Below the pieces are notes generated by a model that worked only from the letters and a program-made list of their open reading frames with translations, was not told the DNA's origin and did not search any database. From Aquificota bacterium (GTDB taxonomy: Bacteria > Aquificota > Aquificia > Aquificales > Hydrogenothermaceae): a stretch of 64,000 nucleotides of DNA. The translations under genes and the position numbers were made by a program. The stretch covers positions 20,490-84,489 of the forward strand of contig JAADDZ010000006.1 of assembly GCA_013153635.1 (NCBI GenBank), given 5' to 3'. How positions within the stretch are numbered: the stretch's first letter is position 1; each line of letters starts with the position of its first letter. Shown one piece after another: positions 1-9,399 of this stretch.

Positions 1-1727
1 TATTTATTCCTATCTTGTTTATGAAAGGGGTTATCGGAAAGTTCTTCTTTAGCTTTGCTTTTACTTTGATAACTGCTATAGCACTTTCTTTTATTGTATC
101 GTTGAGTTTTACTCCGATGATTTCTGGGAGATTAGTAAATACTGATAAAAAAAATATATTTCAAAGGTTCTATGAGAGGTTCGAGTATTATTTTGATATA
201 TGGTTAAGGTGGTCTTTAAATCATAAAGTTGTGGTGATACTGATTTCTGCTATTGTTATAGGTGCTGGGTTTAGTACTGCCAAATTTGTTAAAAAAGAGT
301 TTTTTCCGATAGTTGATGAAGGGAGGTTTTTGGTTAGATTTGAGACTCCTACCGGTTCATCTTTTAGTTTTACTGATAAAAAGGCAAGGGAGATAGAAAA
401 GATTCTATCTTATAATCCTTATATCCTAAGGTATGGACTAGCTTTTGGTGAAGGGGTGGTAGGTAGACCAGAAGTAAATGGAGGTATCTTTTTTGTAACT
501 TTAATCGAAAGAGAGAAAAGACCTCATCAAAAAGAAATTATGCATATGCTTAGAGAGGAGTTCAAAAAGTTAAAAGATGTAAAAGCTATAATAGATATAC
601 CTTCTGCGGTAGGTGTTAGAGCTGGAAGGTCAGCAGACATTACTTACATAATAAAAGGAGAAGATATAGAAACTTTAGGAGAAATATCTGAAAGGATAGT
701 AGAAAAATTAAAAAGTATTGGCGGGTATGTAGGTATTGATACAGACCTTAGGATAAACAAGCCAGAAATCAAAGTTTTTATAGATAGAGAAAAGGCTCAA
801 AAAGATGGTATCTCTGTACAGGAAATATCAACTACCATAAATATACTTTTTGGAAAGTTTAAAGTAGGTACTTACGAGAAAGGTGCAGAGAGTCATGATT
901 TTATAGTAAAGGCTTATTCTGATTTTCTAAAAAAGTTTTTGAATATAGATAAGGTCTTTATAAGAGACCAAAAAGGTACGTTAGTTCCTTTATCCAATTA
1001 TATAAAGCTCGAACCTTCTTCTGGGTACAATGTTATAAATAGATACAATAGACAGTATGCTGTCACTCTTTATGCAAATGTTGAAGGAAAAAGTCTTGGT
1101 AAAGCTACTCAAGAGGTAGAGAGCTTGTTAAGACAGATACTTCCTACTGGGTACACTTTTGAGATAGGAGGACAGACGAAAGAATTTAAGGAAGCTTTTA
1201 AATATCTAGGTATTGCATTGGTTATTGCAATAATAGCAGTTTATATGATACTTGCTTCTTTATTTGAAAGTTTAATACACCCTTTTACAGTACTGTTAAT
1301 GCTTCCTTTTTCTATATTTGGGGTATTTGGTTTTATTCTGATTACAGATACTACTTTGAATGTAGCTTCATATTTTGGGATAATTTTGTTAGTTGGAATT
1401 ATTACTAGAGATGCTGTTTTATTTATAGATAGAATAGTACAACTAAAAAAAGAAGGTCTACCAGTAAGACAGGCTATATTACAAGCTAGAAAGGAGAGAT
1501 TAAGACCTATTTTGATGACCACCTTTACTATTGTTTCGGCTTTGATTCCTGTGGCTTTTGGTCTTACTACTGGTTCTGAAATGAGACAGCCTCTTGCAAT
1601 AGCAATAATCGGTGGATTATTTACAGCTTTGCCTCTTAGTTTATTTGTTATTCCTCTGATTTATGAGATTTTCGATAAAATAGAAAGGTTTTTTGTAAAT
1701 TTAAGGAAAAAACTACCTAGTACCTAG
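1..1727 (+). CDS. RND efflux transporter permease, C-terminal part (5' end outside window)
   Basis: This is the C-terminal portion of an inner-membrane RND (AcrB/CusA superfamily) proton-driven efflux pump. The frame is open to the left edge, reading through FIPILFMKG, the usual motif after TM5, so the true start lies upstream and the TTG at 15 is not a start. About 570 residues remain: a periplasmic porter domain, then the second membrane bundle, with the signature FGIILLVGIITRDAVLFIDR near residue 450 and a closing hydrophobic helix. It ends in a short basic tail. Substrate cannot be told, because the TM4 proton-relay and the first porter half are missing. A second, complete RND pump lies at 40.7-46.8 kb. 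Family assignment is secure; substrate class is unknown. Confidence 0.93.
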   Translation, partial: FIPILFMKGVIGKFFFSFAFTLITAIALSFIVSLSFTPMISGRLVNTDKKNIFQRFYERFEYYFDIWLRWSLNHKVVVILISAIVIGAGFSTAKFVKKEFFPIVDEGRFLVRFETPTGSSFSFTDKKAREIEKILSYNPYILRYGLAFGEGVVGRPEVNGGIFFVTLIEREKRPHQKEIMHMLREEFKKLKDVKAIIDIPSAVGVRAGRSADITYIIKGEDIETLGEISERIVEKLKSIGGYVGIDTDLRINKPEIKVFIDREKAQKDGISVQEISTTINILFGKFKVGTYEKGAESHDFIVKAYSDFLKKFLNIDKVFIRDQKGTLVPLSNYIKLEPSSGYNVINRYNRQYAVTLYANVEGKSLGKATQEVESLLRQILPTGYTFEIGGQTKEFKEAFKYLGIALVIAIIAVYMILASLFESLIHPFTVLLMLPFSIFGVFGFILITDTTLNVASYFGIILLVGIITRDAVLFIDRIVQLKKEGLPVRQAILQARKERLRPILMTTFTIVSALIPVAFGLTTGSEMRQPLAIAIIGGLFTALPLSLFVIPLIYEIFDKIERFFVNLRKKLPST

Positions 1728-1754
1728 AAAAGAAATATGTACACTGCTGTAGAT

Positions 1755-2042
1755 TTAACTTTTGTATCTTTTTTTTAAGTATTGTTTTAGCTCTTCTCTT
1801 TTTTCTGTTATTACAAATGCTTCTTGAACTGTAGAACCTTTTTTCAGTAAGAGTTTAGCTCCTGTTTCTGTATCATACTGGTAGGTAATTCTATGTTTAC
1901 CACCTACCCCTTTTGGAGTGGTGGTAATTCTTCCGGGAATGGCAGATTTGATTAAATCAAGTTTTACAAGCTCTTCTAACAGTTCTTCAAATCCTTTTAA
2001 GATGTGATGTTCTCGTTTTATTCCTTTTTTTCTGTATTTCAT
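1755..2042 (-). CDS. small conserved protein, possibly DUF2103-like
   Basis: A 95-residue basic protein that starts with ATG one base after the transaldolase stop codon, so the two are almost certainly co-transcribed. It has no signal peptide or membrane segment. Visible features are an N-terminal KREHHILKGFEELLEEL segment, a central PGRITTTPKGVGGKHRITYQY stretch likely to be beta-strand rich, and a C-terminal charged helix. The HH pair and the GRI..GKHRI pattern recall the predicted metal-binding DUF2103 family, but this is recollection and not a search result. No function is assigned. It could equally be a lineage-specific nucleic-acid-binding protein, given its charge. Confidence 0.6.
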   Translation of the reverse strand: MKYRKKGIKREHHILKGFEELLEELVKLDLIKSAIPGRITTTPKGVGGKHRITYQYDTETGAKLLLKKGSTVQEAFVITEKREELKQYLKKRYKS

Positions 2043-2043
2043 T

Positions 2044-2700
2044 TTAGAAAGGTTTTTGGGGGACTTTTTCCCAATCTTGTAAAAATCTCTCTAGTCCAAT
2101 ATCTGTAAGAGGGTGTTTTGCAAGTTGGGATATAACTTTGAAAGGAATAGTAGCAACATCTGCACCTATTAGTGCTGATTCAACGACGTGCATAGGGTTT
2201 CTGATACTTGCTACAAGTATCTCTGTTTTAAAATTGTAGTTATCTTTTATTGTTTTTATCTGTCTAATTAGTTCCATTCCTTCATATGCAATGTCGTCAA
2301 GCCTTCCAACGAAAGGAGATAGATAAGTTGCACCAGCTTTCATAGCAAGAAGAGCTTGGTTAGGAGAAAAGCATAGGGTAACATTTGTTTTGATACCTTC
2401 ATCTACGAGATGCTTAACTGCCTTTATTCCATCTACAGTTAGAGGTATTTTTATTACTACATTTTCCCCAAGTTTTGCAAGATATTCTGCTTCTTTCATC
2501 ATACCTTCAAAATCTGTGCTTGCTACTTCTAGACTAACTGGTTTGTCAGGTATCTCCTTTAGGATTTCTTCAACCACTTCTAAAAATGGTTTGCCTGTCT
2601 TTGCTATGAGGGTTGGATTTGTAGTGACCCCGTCTAATAATCCCATGTCTTTTGCTTCTTTGATTTCGTTTATGTCAGCAGTATCTATAAAAAATTTCAT
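2044..2700 (-). CDS. tal: transaldolase (TalC/MipB small type)
   Basis: Class I aldolase of the short transaldolase/fructose-6-phosphate aldolase group, 218 residues, which is the usual length of this subfamily. It transfers dihydroxyacetone units in the non-oxidative pentose phosphate pathway. Visible family features are the N-terminal FIDTADI with Asp6, TTNPTL at 26-31, the Schiff-base lysine Lys84 in [16 protein letters not shown] and the SPFVGRLDD motif. The start is ATG, preceded by a good GGAGGT ribosome-binding site. It is the first gene of a two-gene unit with the 95-residue protein and diverges from tpx. Transaldolase activity is more likely than F6P aldolase in this setting, but the sequence alone does not prove it. 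Confidence 0.93.
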   Translation of the reverse strand: MKFFIDTADINEIKEAKDMGLLDGVTTNPTLIAKTGKPFLEVVEEILKEIPDKPVSLEVASTDFEGMMKEAEYLAKLGENVVIKIPLTVDGIKAVKHLVDEGIKTNVTLCFSPNQALLAMKAGATYLSPFVGRLDDIAYEGMELIRQIKTIKDNYNFKTEILVASIRNPMHVVESALIGADVATIPFKVISQLAKHPLTDIGLERFLQDWEKVPQKPF

Positions 2701-2834
2701 AAAAGACCTCCATATTAGAATTTTGTGATGATATTATTATACAAAAATAAACTGTTATTCTGACTTTAATCATTTAAGACTCGAATAAAAATGTATTTAA
2801 TTAATTTTGATAATAAATCAAGGAGGGTTTCATC

Positions 2835-3338
2835 ATGGCAGAGACAGTAACGCTAAAAGGGAATACAGTTACACTAGTAGGACCATCTATAAATGTAGGA
2901 GATTCTGCCCCTGTGGCTAAAGTCGTTCTAACTGATTTGTCAGAAAAAGATATTGGAGGAGCAAAAGACAAGGTGCAGTTGATAATTACTGTTCCTTCTT
3001 TGGATACACCTGTTTGTGAAACAGAAACAAAGAAGTTTAATGAGTTGGTAAAGGGTTTTGATGTTGATGTAACTGTGGTTTCTATGGATTTACCTTTTGC
3101 AGAAAAGAGATTCTGTGAGAGTTTTAGTATAGAAGATATTGATATTGGTTCTGATTTTAGGTACAAGGATTTGGAGAAGTATGGAGTATTGATTGGAGAG
3201 GGAGCTTTGAAAGGTCTTTTGGCAAGGGCTGTTTTTATAGTCGACAAAGAAGGAAAGGTAGCTTACAAACAGCTTGTTCCAGAAATCACCCAAGAACCTG
3301 ATTACGATGATGTTTTGGAAACTTTAAAAAAGTGTTAA
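2835..3338 (+). CDS. tpx: thiol peroxidase (2-Cys peroxiredoxin, Tpx type)
   Basis: Thioredoxin-dependent peroxidase that reduces H2O2 and alkyl peroxides in the cytoplasm, 167 residues, typical for Tpx. The peroxidatic cysteine is Cys61 in SLDTPVCETETKKF, including the conserved Thr58, and the resolving cysteine is Cys94 in AEKRFCES, the spacing expected for Tpx. The start ATG at 2835 has an AAGGAGGG ribosome-binding site. The gene diverges from tal across a 134-bp AT-rich spacer and is monocistronic: an intrinsic terminator follows directly. The stop codon overlaps the stop of the converging 78-residue gene. Superoxide dismutase at 24.3 kb is a functional partner in oxidative defence. Confidence 0.96.
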   Translation: MAETVTLKGNTVTLVGPSINVGDSAPVAKVVLTDLSEKDIGGAKDKVQLIITVPSLDTPVCETETKKFNELVKGFDVDVTVVSMDLPFAEKRFCESFSIEDIDIGSDFRYKDLEKYGVLIGEGALKGLLARAVFIVDKEGKVAYKQLVPEITQEPDYDDVLETLKKC

Positions 3339-3571
3339 TTTGAGGGGCGTTTAGCCCCTTTTTTTTCTTTTTGGATTAACTCTTTGATGTTTAAGATTCC
3401 CATATAGATTAAGAAAAACCCAACTCCCACAGGAATAGCGAGCATTAAAAATCTAGCTACTCCTAATGTAAAATCAGAAAAATTCAAGGTGAAAAGAGCG
3501 GGTAGGTTGTTCCATACTGCATATATCCCAATTAATATACCAAGTAGATAGAGTATTATCGCTATCTTCAT
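3335..3571 (-). CDS. small inner-membrane protein of unknown function
   Basis: A 78-residue protein with two clear hydrophobic segments, at about residues 3-24 and 39-63, and a lysine-rich cytoplasmic tail. It begins with ATG one base after the gyrA stop, so it is probably the second gene of a gyrA transcript. Its last codons encode a Lys/Arg-rich tail and coincide with the tpx terminator hairpin on the other strand, and the two stop codons overlap. No family is recognised. The overlap with a terminator means the tail sequence may be constrained by RNA structure more than by protein function. Confidence 0.6.
   Translation of the reverse strand: MKIAIILYLLGILIGIYAVWNNLPALFTLNFSDFTLGVARFLMLAIPVGVGFFLIYMGILNIKELIQKEKKGAKRPSN
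3343..3366 (+). terminator. intrinsic terminator of tpx
   Basis: Six-base-pair stem AGGGGC/GCCCCT with loop GTTTA, followed by eight T residues. It begins 5 bases after the tpx stop codon. The whole structure lies inside the last codons of the converging 78-residue gene. Confidence 0.9.
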
Positions 3572-3572
3572 T

Positions 3573-6500
3573 TTAATCTTCTTCTTTATTTTGTACTAAC
3601 TTTATAGCTTTTAGTATAAAGTCTCCTTCTATTTTTAATGCTGGGTCTCCCATCGCTGTTCTTTTTGCTATTGGGATTCTTTTTTCATCTACAGATAGTT
3701 TTAAAAATCTTCCCTTTACAGTAGATATTCCTACCAAATCTCCAAGATTAACAGGGAGCATCGAAGCTACATAATCATCTTTATTTAGTTTTACAGCCAT
3801 TATCCCTTTTTGCCCTCTTTTTTTGACAGGAAATTCTTCTTTGTTTACTAGCTTTACATATCCATGGCCTGTTATAGTCATTATGTATCTGTCAGAGTTT
3901 ACTATAAAGCCTCCAACGACTTCATCTCCTTTGTCTAGGTCTATTCCTTCTACTCCTTTTGCTTTTGGTCCTGTTACTCTAACTTGGTTTCTTTCAAACA
4001 GGAGAAGGTCTCCTTTTTTAGTGTATATAGCTAAATAAGATGGGTTGTCATCAGCAAACGCACAGACTACTTCGTTGTCTTCTTCTAGAGGGATTATGTT
4101 CATTCCTTGGGATTTGTAGAATATGTCTTCGAAAGTCATTCTTTTTATTATTCCATTTTTTGTAATTATAAAAATTCTATCTTCATTTCCTTCATTTTTG
4201 TATGCAGTACCTACTATGATTTCATCTTCACCAATCTCTATTTTTCCTTCTTCTTTTGGTAAATCAGCCGCTAAACTCCAGTAGGATTTGCCTTTGTTTG
4301 TTATGAATGCTATAGGGTTTGAGCTTTTGACTTCTTGGATAGAGATTAGAGCTTCCCTAGGTAGTATGCTGTTTTGGACTTCTAATAAAACTTTATCAAA
4401 TATTTCTCTTGAGGTTTCACCTTCGGTCTTGTCTATTCGTTTATTTATTATTCTTCCACTGCTAAAAACTGCTACGATATAGTCTTCTTCAAATGTGAGA
4501 CCTGCTTCTTCTTTTTGGAGTATAACTGTTTTTCTTTCGTCTCCATATTTTAAGAGCATCTCATCTAGTTCTTCTTTGAACACTTTTATTTTTTCTTCTT
4601 CTGAAGATAGTATCCTTTGATATTCATTTATTTTCTCTTTTAGTTGGTCTGATTCTTCTTTTAGTTTTCCTCCTTCTAGTGCTGTAAATCTTGATAGTCT
4701 CATATCTAAAATGGCTGTTGTCTGGGTATCTGATAAATCAAACTCCTTTGTGAGAATCTCTTTTGCTTCATTTGTATCTTTTGAGGCTCTAACTACTTCT
4801 ATTACTCTATCTGCATTTTCTAGAGCTTTTAGTAGTCCTTCTACTATGTGGAGTCTTTTTTCTGCCTTGTCTAGTTCAAAAAGTGTTCTTCTTGTGATTA
4901 CTTGGATTCTGTGTTTGATAAATTCCCACAGTATACCTTTTAGGTCTAGGATTTTTGGCTGTTTATTTACAAGAACTGTAAGGTTGATTGGGATACTTTT
5001 TTGAAGTGATGTACTTCTGTATAATTTTTTTAGAACTTTTTCTGGGTCTGCTTCTCTTTTAAGCTCTATTACTATTCTTATTCCTGTTCTGTCTGATTCA
5101 TCTCTAAGGTCAGATATTCCTTTTTCTTTTCCAGTTCTTACTAGTTCTGCTATTCTTTTGATTAGGTCTACTTTATTGACTTGATATGGTATCTCGTAGA
5201 TTACTATTCTGTGTCTATTACCGGGAAGTTTTTCTATTCGGGCTTTTCCTTTTACTGTTACAGAGCCTCTAGAGTTTTCATATATTTTTATGATGTCTTC
5301 TTTTGGTGTTATCAGTATTCCACCAGTTGGGAAGTCAGGACCTTTTATAAATTGGCACAGTTCCTCTACCGTTGCGTTAGGAAAATCTGCTAGATATTTC
5401 AGTGCTTCTGCTACTTCGGTAAAGTTATGAGGTGGAATGTTTGTGGACAGTCCTACCGCTATACCTGTAGCCCCATTACATATAAGATTAGGGAATTTTG
5501 CCGGTAAAACTTCTGGTTCTTCCATAGAGCCGTCGAAGTTTGGGGTCATATCTACAGTATCTTTATCTATATCTGCAAGCATTTCCATAGCCAGCTTGGT
5601 TAGACGAGCTTCTGTATTATGGTTGATGATTCCATTTGCTACAAAAGAGTGACAATAGCTATTAACTTTTATTGAATAAACTACTTTTTCTCCTGTATCT
5701 TCTACAGATTTAACCTGTGCAAAATAGTATTTATTGTCTAAAAGCTCTTTATAAAAAGCTAAGTCTTCTTTATTGAGTATTTTTTCTAAAGTATTCCACT
5801 GTTTTTCTATTTTGCTGTATCTGTCTATACTGTGTTTCGATAGCCATTTGCTAAAGTTTTTGTTTTTATATTTGTTCTTTATATATTCAAAGACAAATGG
5901 AATAAGGTCTGTTTTACTGTTTGTAGTTTCTTTTAGATTTATTTCTTTTATTGTCTTTTCTAGCTTTCTTTGTTTATCAGATAGAAATCCTATTTTTTCT
6001 GCGAATAGTTTTATATCGTGGTAGTCTGAAATAATAAGTCTGTAGTTTTGTTTATCTTTGTAAATTTTGGAGATAATCTCAAAATTTAAAAGTAAAACTT
6101 GGAGCTGTTTTATTAGTTCTTTGTTGTTTGATTGGTAGGAGATGGTAACTGTACTTTTTTCTTTGTGAATAGAGCCTTTTCCTTCAAATAAAGCTTTTAA
6201 GAAAGCTCTTTGTACCTTTTTGGAAGATTTTAAAACTATGTAAGGGATTTCTTTAACTGTATCTTTGTGATGGACTTGATGTCCTATCAAAGTTTTCCTA
6301 CTTTCTGGTTTTCTTTGATAATCTTTTATTGAATAAGCAGAAACTAAAGCAGTTTCAAGCTTTTCTGTATGTTCTTTATCTGTGGTATCTTCTTGGGATA
6401 CTAGAGAACCAAGTAAAACAGCTTCTTCTTCTGTTAATAACTCTTGAGAGCTATCTATATCATTCTTCCGACTTACTACAAGATAATCTCCAGCTTTGAC

Positions 6501-7142
6501 TTTGTCTAATGTTTTCCAAACATAGATAGGTTTTCCGTTTTTTCCTTTTTCTAATACTAAAACAGGGTGGTTTGTGCTACCTTCTATCTCAAAACCTTCT
6601 ACTGTTTCTACTTTTAATGTTTTGTGTCTTCCACTGTTAAAAAACATAGTTGCAGTGTTTATGTTTCTATTTAACGATTGGACTTTTATACGGATAGGAT
6701 TATCTGAATTTTCCTTAGAATCTGGGACAATATCTTTTATTTTTATTAATCCCTTGTCTGTGTTTACAAGAGTATCTCCAACAACGCAGTACCTCATTGC
6801 GGCAGGGGGGTCACCATCTATAGAACCAAAGTTACCTTGACCTTGAATAAGAGGATACCTAAGTGTAAAATCTTGAGCCATTCTAACAAGAGCATCATAC
6901 ACAGCTGAATCGCCATGGGGGTGATATTTGGCTATTACGTTTCCTACTGTTCTTGCTGATTTTTTAAACTGTTTGTTTGGATACATATTCTCTTCGTACA
7001 TTGCGTATAAAATCCTTCTTTGTACAGGTTTTAAGCCATCTCTTATGTCTGGGATAGCTCTACCAACGATAACAGACATTGCATAGTCTAAATATGAAGA
7101 TTTTACCTCTTCTTCAATAGGTTGCTTAACGATTTCTGACAT
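3573..7142 (-). CDS. gyrA: DNA gyrase subunit A with an in-frame intein
   Basis: Subunit A of gyrase, which cleaves and religates DNA to introduce negative supercoils. The ORF encodes 1189 residues. Removing a 391-residue intein (residues 119-509) leaves 798, a normal GyrA length. The N-terminal extein has the winged-helix domain with [21 protein letters not shown] and ends in DPPAAMRY, whose Tyr118 is the catalytic tyrosine; the C-extein resumes with [14 protein letters not shown] coiled-coil tower follows and then the beta-pinwheel C-terminal domain, which carries a degenerate GyrA-box-like KKRGQKG. Start is ATG. Because the intein sits right after the active-site tyrosine, gyrase can only work after protein splicing. 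gyrB is not in the window. Confidence 0.97.
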   Translation of the reverse strand: MSEIVKQPIEEEVKSSYLDYAMSVIVGRAIPDIRDGLKPVQRRILYAMYEENMYPNKQFKKSARTVGNVIAKYHPHGDSAVYDALVRMAQDFTLRYPLIQGQGNFGSIDGDPPAAMRYCVVGDTLVNTDKGLIKIKDIVPDSKENSDNPIRIKVQSLNRNINTATMFFNSGRHKTLKVETVEGFEIEGSTNHPVLVLEKGKNGKPIYVWKTLDKVKAGDYLVVSRKNDIDSSQELLTEEEAVLLGSLVSQEDTTDKEHTEKLETALVSAYSIKDYQRKPESRKTLIGHQVHHKDTVKEIPYIVLKSSKKVQRAFLKALFEGKGSIHKEKSTVTISYQSNNKELIKQLQVLLLNFEIISKIYKDKQNYRLIISDYHDIKLFAEKIGFLSDKQRKLEKTIKEINLKETTNSKTDLIPFVFEYIKNKYKNKNFSKWLSKHSIDRYSKIEKQWNTLEKILNKEDLAFYKELLDNKYYFAQVKSVEDTGEKVVYSIKVNSYCHSFVANGIINHNTEARLTKLAMEMLADIDKDTVDMTPNFDGSMEEPEVLPAKFPNLICNGATGIAVGLSTNIPPHNFTEVAEALKYLADFPNATVEELCQFIKGPDFPTGGILITPKEDIIKIYENSRGSVTVKGKARIEKLPGNRHRIVIYEIPYQVNKVDLIKRIAELVRTGKEKGISDLRDESDRTGIRIVIELKREADPEKVLKKLYRSTSLQKSIPINLTVLVNKQPKILDLKGILWEFIKHRIQVITRRTLFELDKAEKRLHIVEGLLKALENADRVIEVVRASKDTNEAKEILTKEFDLSDTQTTAILDMRLSRFTALEGGKLKEESDQLKEKINEYQRILSSEEEKIKVFKEELDEMLLKYGDERKTVILQKEEAGLTFEEDYIVAVFSSGRIINKRIDKTEGETSREIFDKVLLEVQNSILPREALISIQEVKSSNPIAFITNKGKSYWSLAADLPKEEGKIEIGEDEIIVGTAYKNEGNEDRIFIITKNGIIKRMTFEDIFYKSQGMNIIPLEEDNEVVCAFADDNPSYLAIYTKKGDLLLFERNQVRVTGPKAKGVEGIDLDKGDEVVGGFIVNSDRYIMTITGHGYVKLVNKEEFPVKKRGQKGIMAVKLNKDDYVASMLPVNLGDLVGISTVKGRFLKLSVDEKRIPIAKRTAMGDPALKIEGDFILKAIKLVQNKEED
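5616..6788 (-). mobile_element. GyrA intein with degenerate LAGLIDADG endonuclease domain
   Basis: The intein is 391 residues and is inserted between Tyr118 and Thr of the GyrA active site, the same site used by mycobacterial GyrA inteins. Splicing residues look intact: Cys1 in CVVGDTLV, block B with STNHPVLV, the C-terminal block [17 protein letters not shown] ending in His-Asn, and Thr as the +1 residue. A central insertion of about 250 residues corresponds to a dodecapeptide homing endonuclease. Its two motifs read LLGSLVSQE and LKALFEGKG, where the catalytic aspartate position holds Gln and Lys. Splicing is therefore predicted to be functional and DNA cleavage lost. Confidence 0.95.
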
Positions 7143-7230
7143 CTATTACACCTCATAAATTTTTATGAAAACTAAAATTGTAACATATTTACAAGTGCCT
7201 AATATATACCAATAAAATTGATATTCCAGT

Positions 7231-7539
7231 TTAGTTTTTTTCTAATTTTAGGAAATATTTGAACTTTTCATAAAATTTAATCTTTTTTAGCTGACTTAAA
7301 CTTTTTATATCTGTTTTCTTTCTTATAAAGAGGATTTTTTTAACATTTTTCTTTCCTATGTAAGGCACAAACAGAAGGTCTGTTTCAGATGCAGTGTTTA
7401 TATCTATCTGTAAATCTGTTTTTTTAAAAGAAGGTTTAAAAAAGATTTCTGTAGAAAAGTTAACTAAGCTAGCAAAAATTAAGATGTATACAGCAAATAA
7501 CTTTTGAATATTTGCCAGTTCCCAGTTTATACTACTCAA
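7231..7539 (-). CDS. ComEA-like helix-hairpin-helix protein
   Basis: A 102-residue protein with an N-terminal membrane anchor (about residues 13-28) and a ComEA/T2SK-type helix-hairpin-helix domain, seen as INTASETDLLFVPYIGKKNVKKIL at about 47-70. Such domains bind DNA without sequence specificity, and in ComEA they take up transforming DNA at the outer face of the membrane. The likely start is TTG at 7539, which lies 8 bases inside the end of nurA, with a purine-rich GGGAAG upstream, so it is translationally coupled to nurA. No comEC is visible here. A competence role is plausible but not shown. Confidence 0.8.
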   Translation of the reverse strand: MSSINWELANIQKLFAVYILIFASLVNFSTEIFFKPSFKKTDLQIDINTASETDLLFVPYIGKKNVKKILFIRKKTDIKSLSQLKKIKFYEKFKYFLKLEKN

Positions 7540-8701
7540 CTACTTCCCTTCCCCTTTTTTCTAAGGTTAAGCCTAAAATAGACTCTATTAATTCCATATC
7601 TTTGTTTTTTATTCTTACGTCAGCATCAGCTTTTTTCAAGATAAAAGGGTATCCTCCTGCTGAAAGGGAAAAAAGAATATCGTTTATATACTGCTGTCTT
7701 ATTGTTTCTCTATTTGGATTTTCGTATATCTCTATGAGAGATATAACCGAGTAAGAGGAATACTTAGAGTAAAAGTATTTTATCTGTACATCTTTTAACT
7801 CTACAGCTTTTTTAGTCTCTTTTTTTTCAAAAACTTCTGAAAATTCCCACTCTTTTGTTTTACTTTTACTTTCCATATCCACGTATCTCTCTTTAGAGAA
7901 CCCGGGATTTTGAATAAATTTATAAAAAACCATAATATCAGGTATAGAGCTGTTAAACAGCTCTGTTCCTTTTGATGTTTTGGCTATACCCATAATAATA
8001 GGATTCCAGTCTAATTTGTAAAAGAGATGATGCAAAAGTAAAAAATACTCAAAATAGGCTAGTTTTGCTAATGCCGCTTCAAAAACATCTCTTTTTGATG
8101 CTGTCTCTTGTCCAAACTTTTCTATAAGTTTAGAGAATAAAAGCTCTTTTAGTTTTGTAGATTGGGAGGTTATATCATAATCAAAAAGATATTTTTCTAT
8201 ATAAGGGATTAACTCTCCAGATAGTTTTGCAAGTTCCCCTCCAAAATCTTTGTCTACAAACCATTTTGTTTTGGGAGGAGGTAATATAAATCTACCGCTT
8301 AGAGTTCCATCTAGCAGAATAACATCAGGTTTTTCTTTTGCAGAAACTTTTAGTAAAGATTTCATTTCAACTAAAAACATCAACAGCCTAAAGTAGCTCT
8401 CTGCAAACTCTTGATTTTTGATAAGAGATATACCTATATCTCCTACAAAACTCTCACTAACCATCACATTATTATCAAAACAAAGTCCGTATCCTGCAAC
8501 AGAATAAAGGTAAAATCCTAGATAAACTTTCCTATTGAAAGAACCATCAGAGGCACAAGCTTTACAGTTTATCTCTCTAGGGAAATAGTCTATCCAATGC
8601 TTTATAACATCATCTTCACTTATTTCTGAATCTAGGTGGAGTTTTATAAGTTCTAGTTCCTTTTTTAGTTTATAGGTTTTCTCTAAAAGTTCTGGTCTCA
8701 T
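7532..8701 (-). CDS. nurA: NurA-domain nuclease
   Basis: A 389-residue NurA-family nuclease. In archaea NurA is a 5'-3' exonuclease and ssDNA endonuclease that works with the HerA translocase in double-strand-break end resection. The two conserved acidic motifs are visible: Asp52 in ACASDGSF and Asp131 in VILLDGTLSGRFI, with the usual long helical middle and a C-terminal segment ending in a charged tail. Start is ATG at 8701. It overlaps and probably drives the ComEA-like gene. herA is absent from this window, so the partner must be elsewhere or be different. The family call is based on motifs and length. Confidence 0.85.
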   Translation of the reverse strand: MRPELLEKTYKLKKELELIKLHLDSEISEDDVIKHWIDYFPREINCKACASDGSFNRKVYLGFYLYSVAGYGLCFDNNVMVSESFVGDIGISLIKNQEFAESYFRLLMFLVEMKSLLKVSAKEKPDVILLDGTLSGRFILPPPKTKWFVDKDFGGELAKLSGELIPYIEKYLFDYDITSQSTKLKELLFSKLIEKFGQETASKRDVFEAALAKLAYFEYFLLLHHLFYKLDWNPIIMGIAKTSKGTELFNSSIPDIMVFYKFIQNPGFSKERYVDMESKSKTKEWEFSEVFEKKETKKAVELKDVQIKYFYSKYSSYSVISLIEIYENPNRETIRQQYINDILFSLSAGGYPFILKKADADVRIKNKDMELIESILGLTLEKRGREVVE

Positions 8702-8856
8702 AAAGTTTCATTTCCAGTAATTTTGTTTAACTATATACTAATACTAAATCTTGACATAAGCAAAATAGTGTAGTGATTTTATATAAACTTCAAATTGACA
8801 CCTTCCTTATCTATCTTTAGCTTTAATTATATATAAAACATAACAGGGGTAAAATT

Positions 8857-9345
8857 ATGAAAACAATAGCTATAGTGATAACACTGTTCTTTCTTGGTTA
8901 CAGTTACGGTTACGAAGACCATGTAAAATATGAGCATGGATACTTTTACGTAATAATAGATAAGGAAAAGTTTGGAAGCGTTAATTCTGAACTCTTACAG
9001 CAGATAGAAAATCACGGGTGGGAAGTTATCTATACAATGAATGTGGATAGAACTACAAAAACAAACACACCTTATAAAACCCATCTCCTTTGTAAAAGGG
9101 ACTATTTAAGAGAAGGTTTAGAGACCTTTAAACTTATAGGTGTTATTATCCCATGTAGGATTGCTATATTCCAAGAAAAAAACTATGTAAAAATCGCTGT
9201 AGAGGATATAAAGGAGATTGTTAAGAAATATAACCCAAATCCGAAGTTTTATAGATTTATAACAGCTATAGAGCAAGAGATGATAGATATTTTAAACAGA
9301 ACCGCAAATGAATTTTCGAAGAAACGTCTTATCCCTCAATACTGA
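8857..9345 (+). CDS. secreted DUF302-domain protein
   Basis: A 162-residue protein with a short signal peptide (about residues 1-18, MKTIAIVITLFFLGYSYG) and a DUF302 domain. The domain hallmark is the strand-turn VIIPCRIAIFQEKNYVKIAV near residues 96-117, with a single conserved cysteine. The biochemical role of DUF302 is unknown; members are often found near sulfur or redox genes. Start is ATG, with an AGGGGT ribosome-binding site 7 bases upstream. It stands alone between divergent nurA and pepA. A possible -35 TTGACA sits at 8795-8800 but no strong -10 follows. Confidence 0.75.
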   Translation: MKTIAIVITLFFLGYSYGYEDHVKYEHGYFYVIIDKEKFGSVNSELLQQIENHGWEVIYTMNVDRTTKTNTPYKTHLLCKRDYLREGLETFKLIGVIIPCRIAIFQEKNYVKIAVEDIKEIVKKYNPNPKFYRFITAIEQEMIDILNRTANEFSKKRLIPQY

Positions 9346-9399
9346 TTTTGATATAATTTTCATAACATTAAAAAAATTTGAGATAGGAGAGAGAATCAG

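Noticed and set aside
6574-6840. 88-residue plus-strand ORF inside gyrA
   Set aside because: Shadow of the GyrA N-extein/intein boundary in another frame; composition and lack of start signals show no independent gene.
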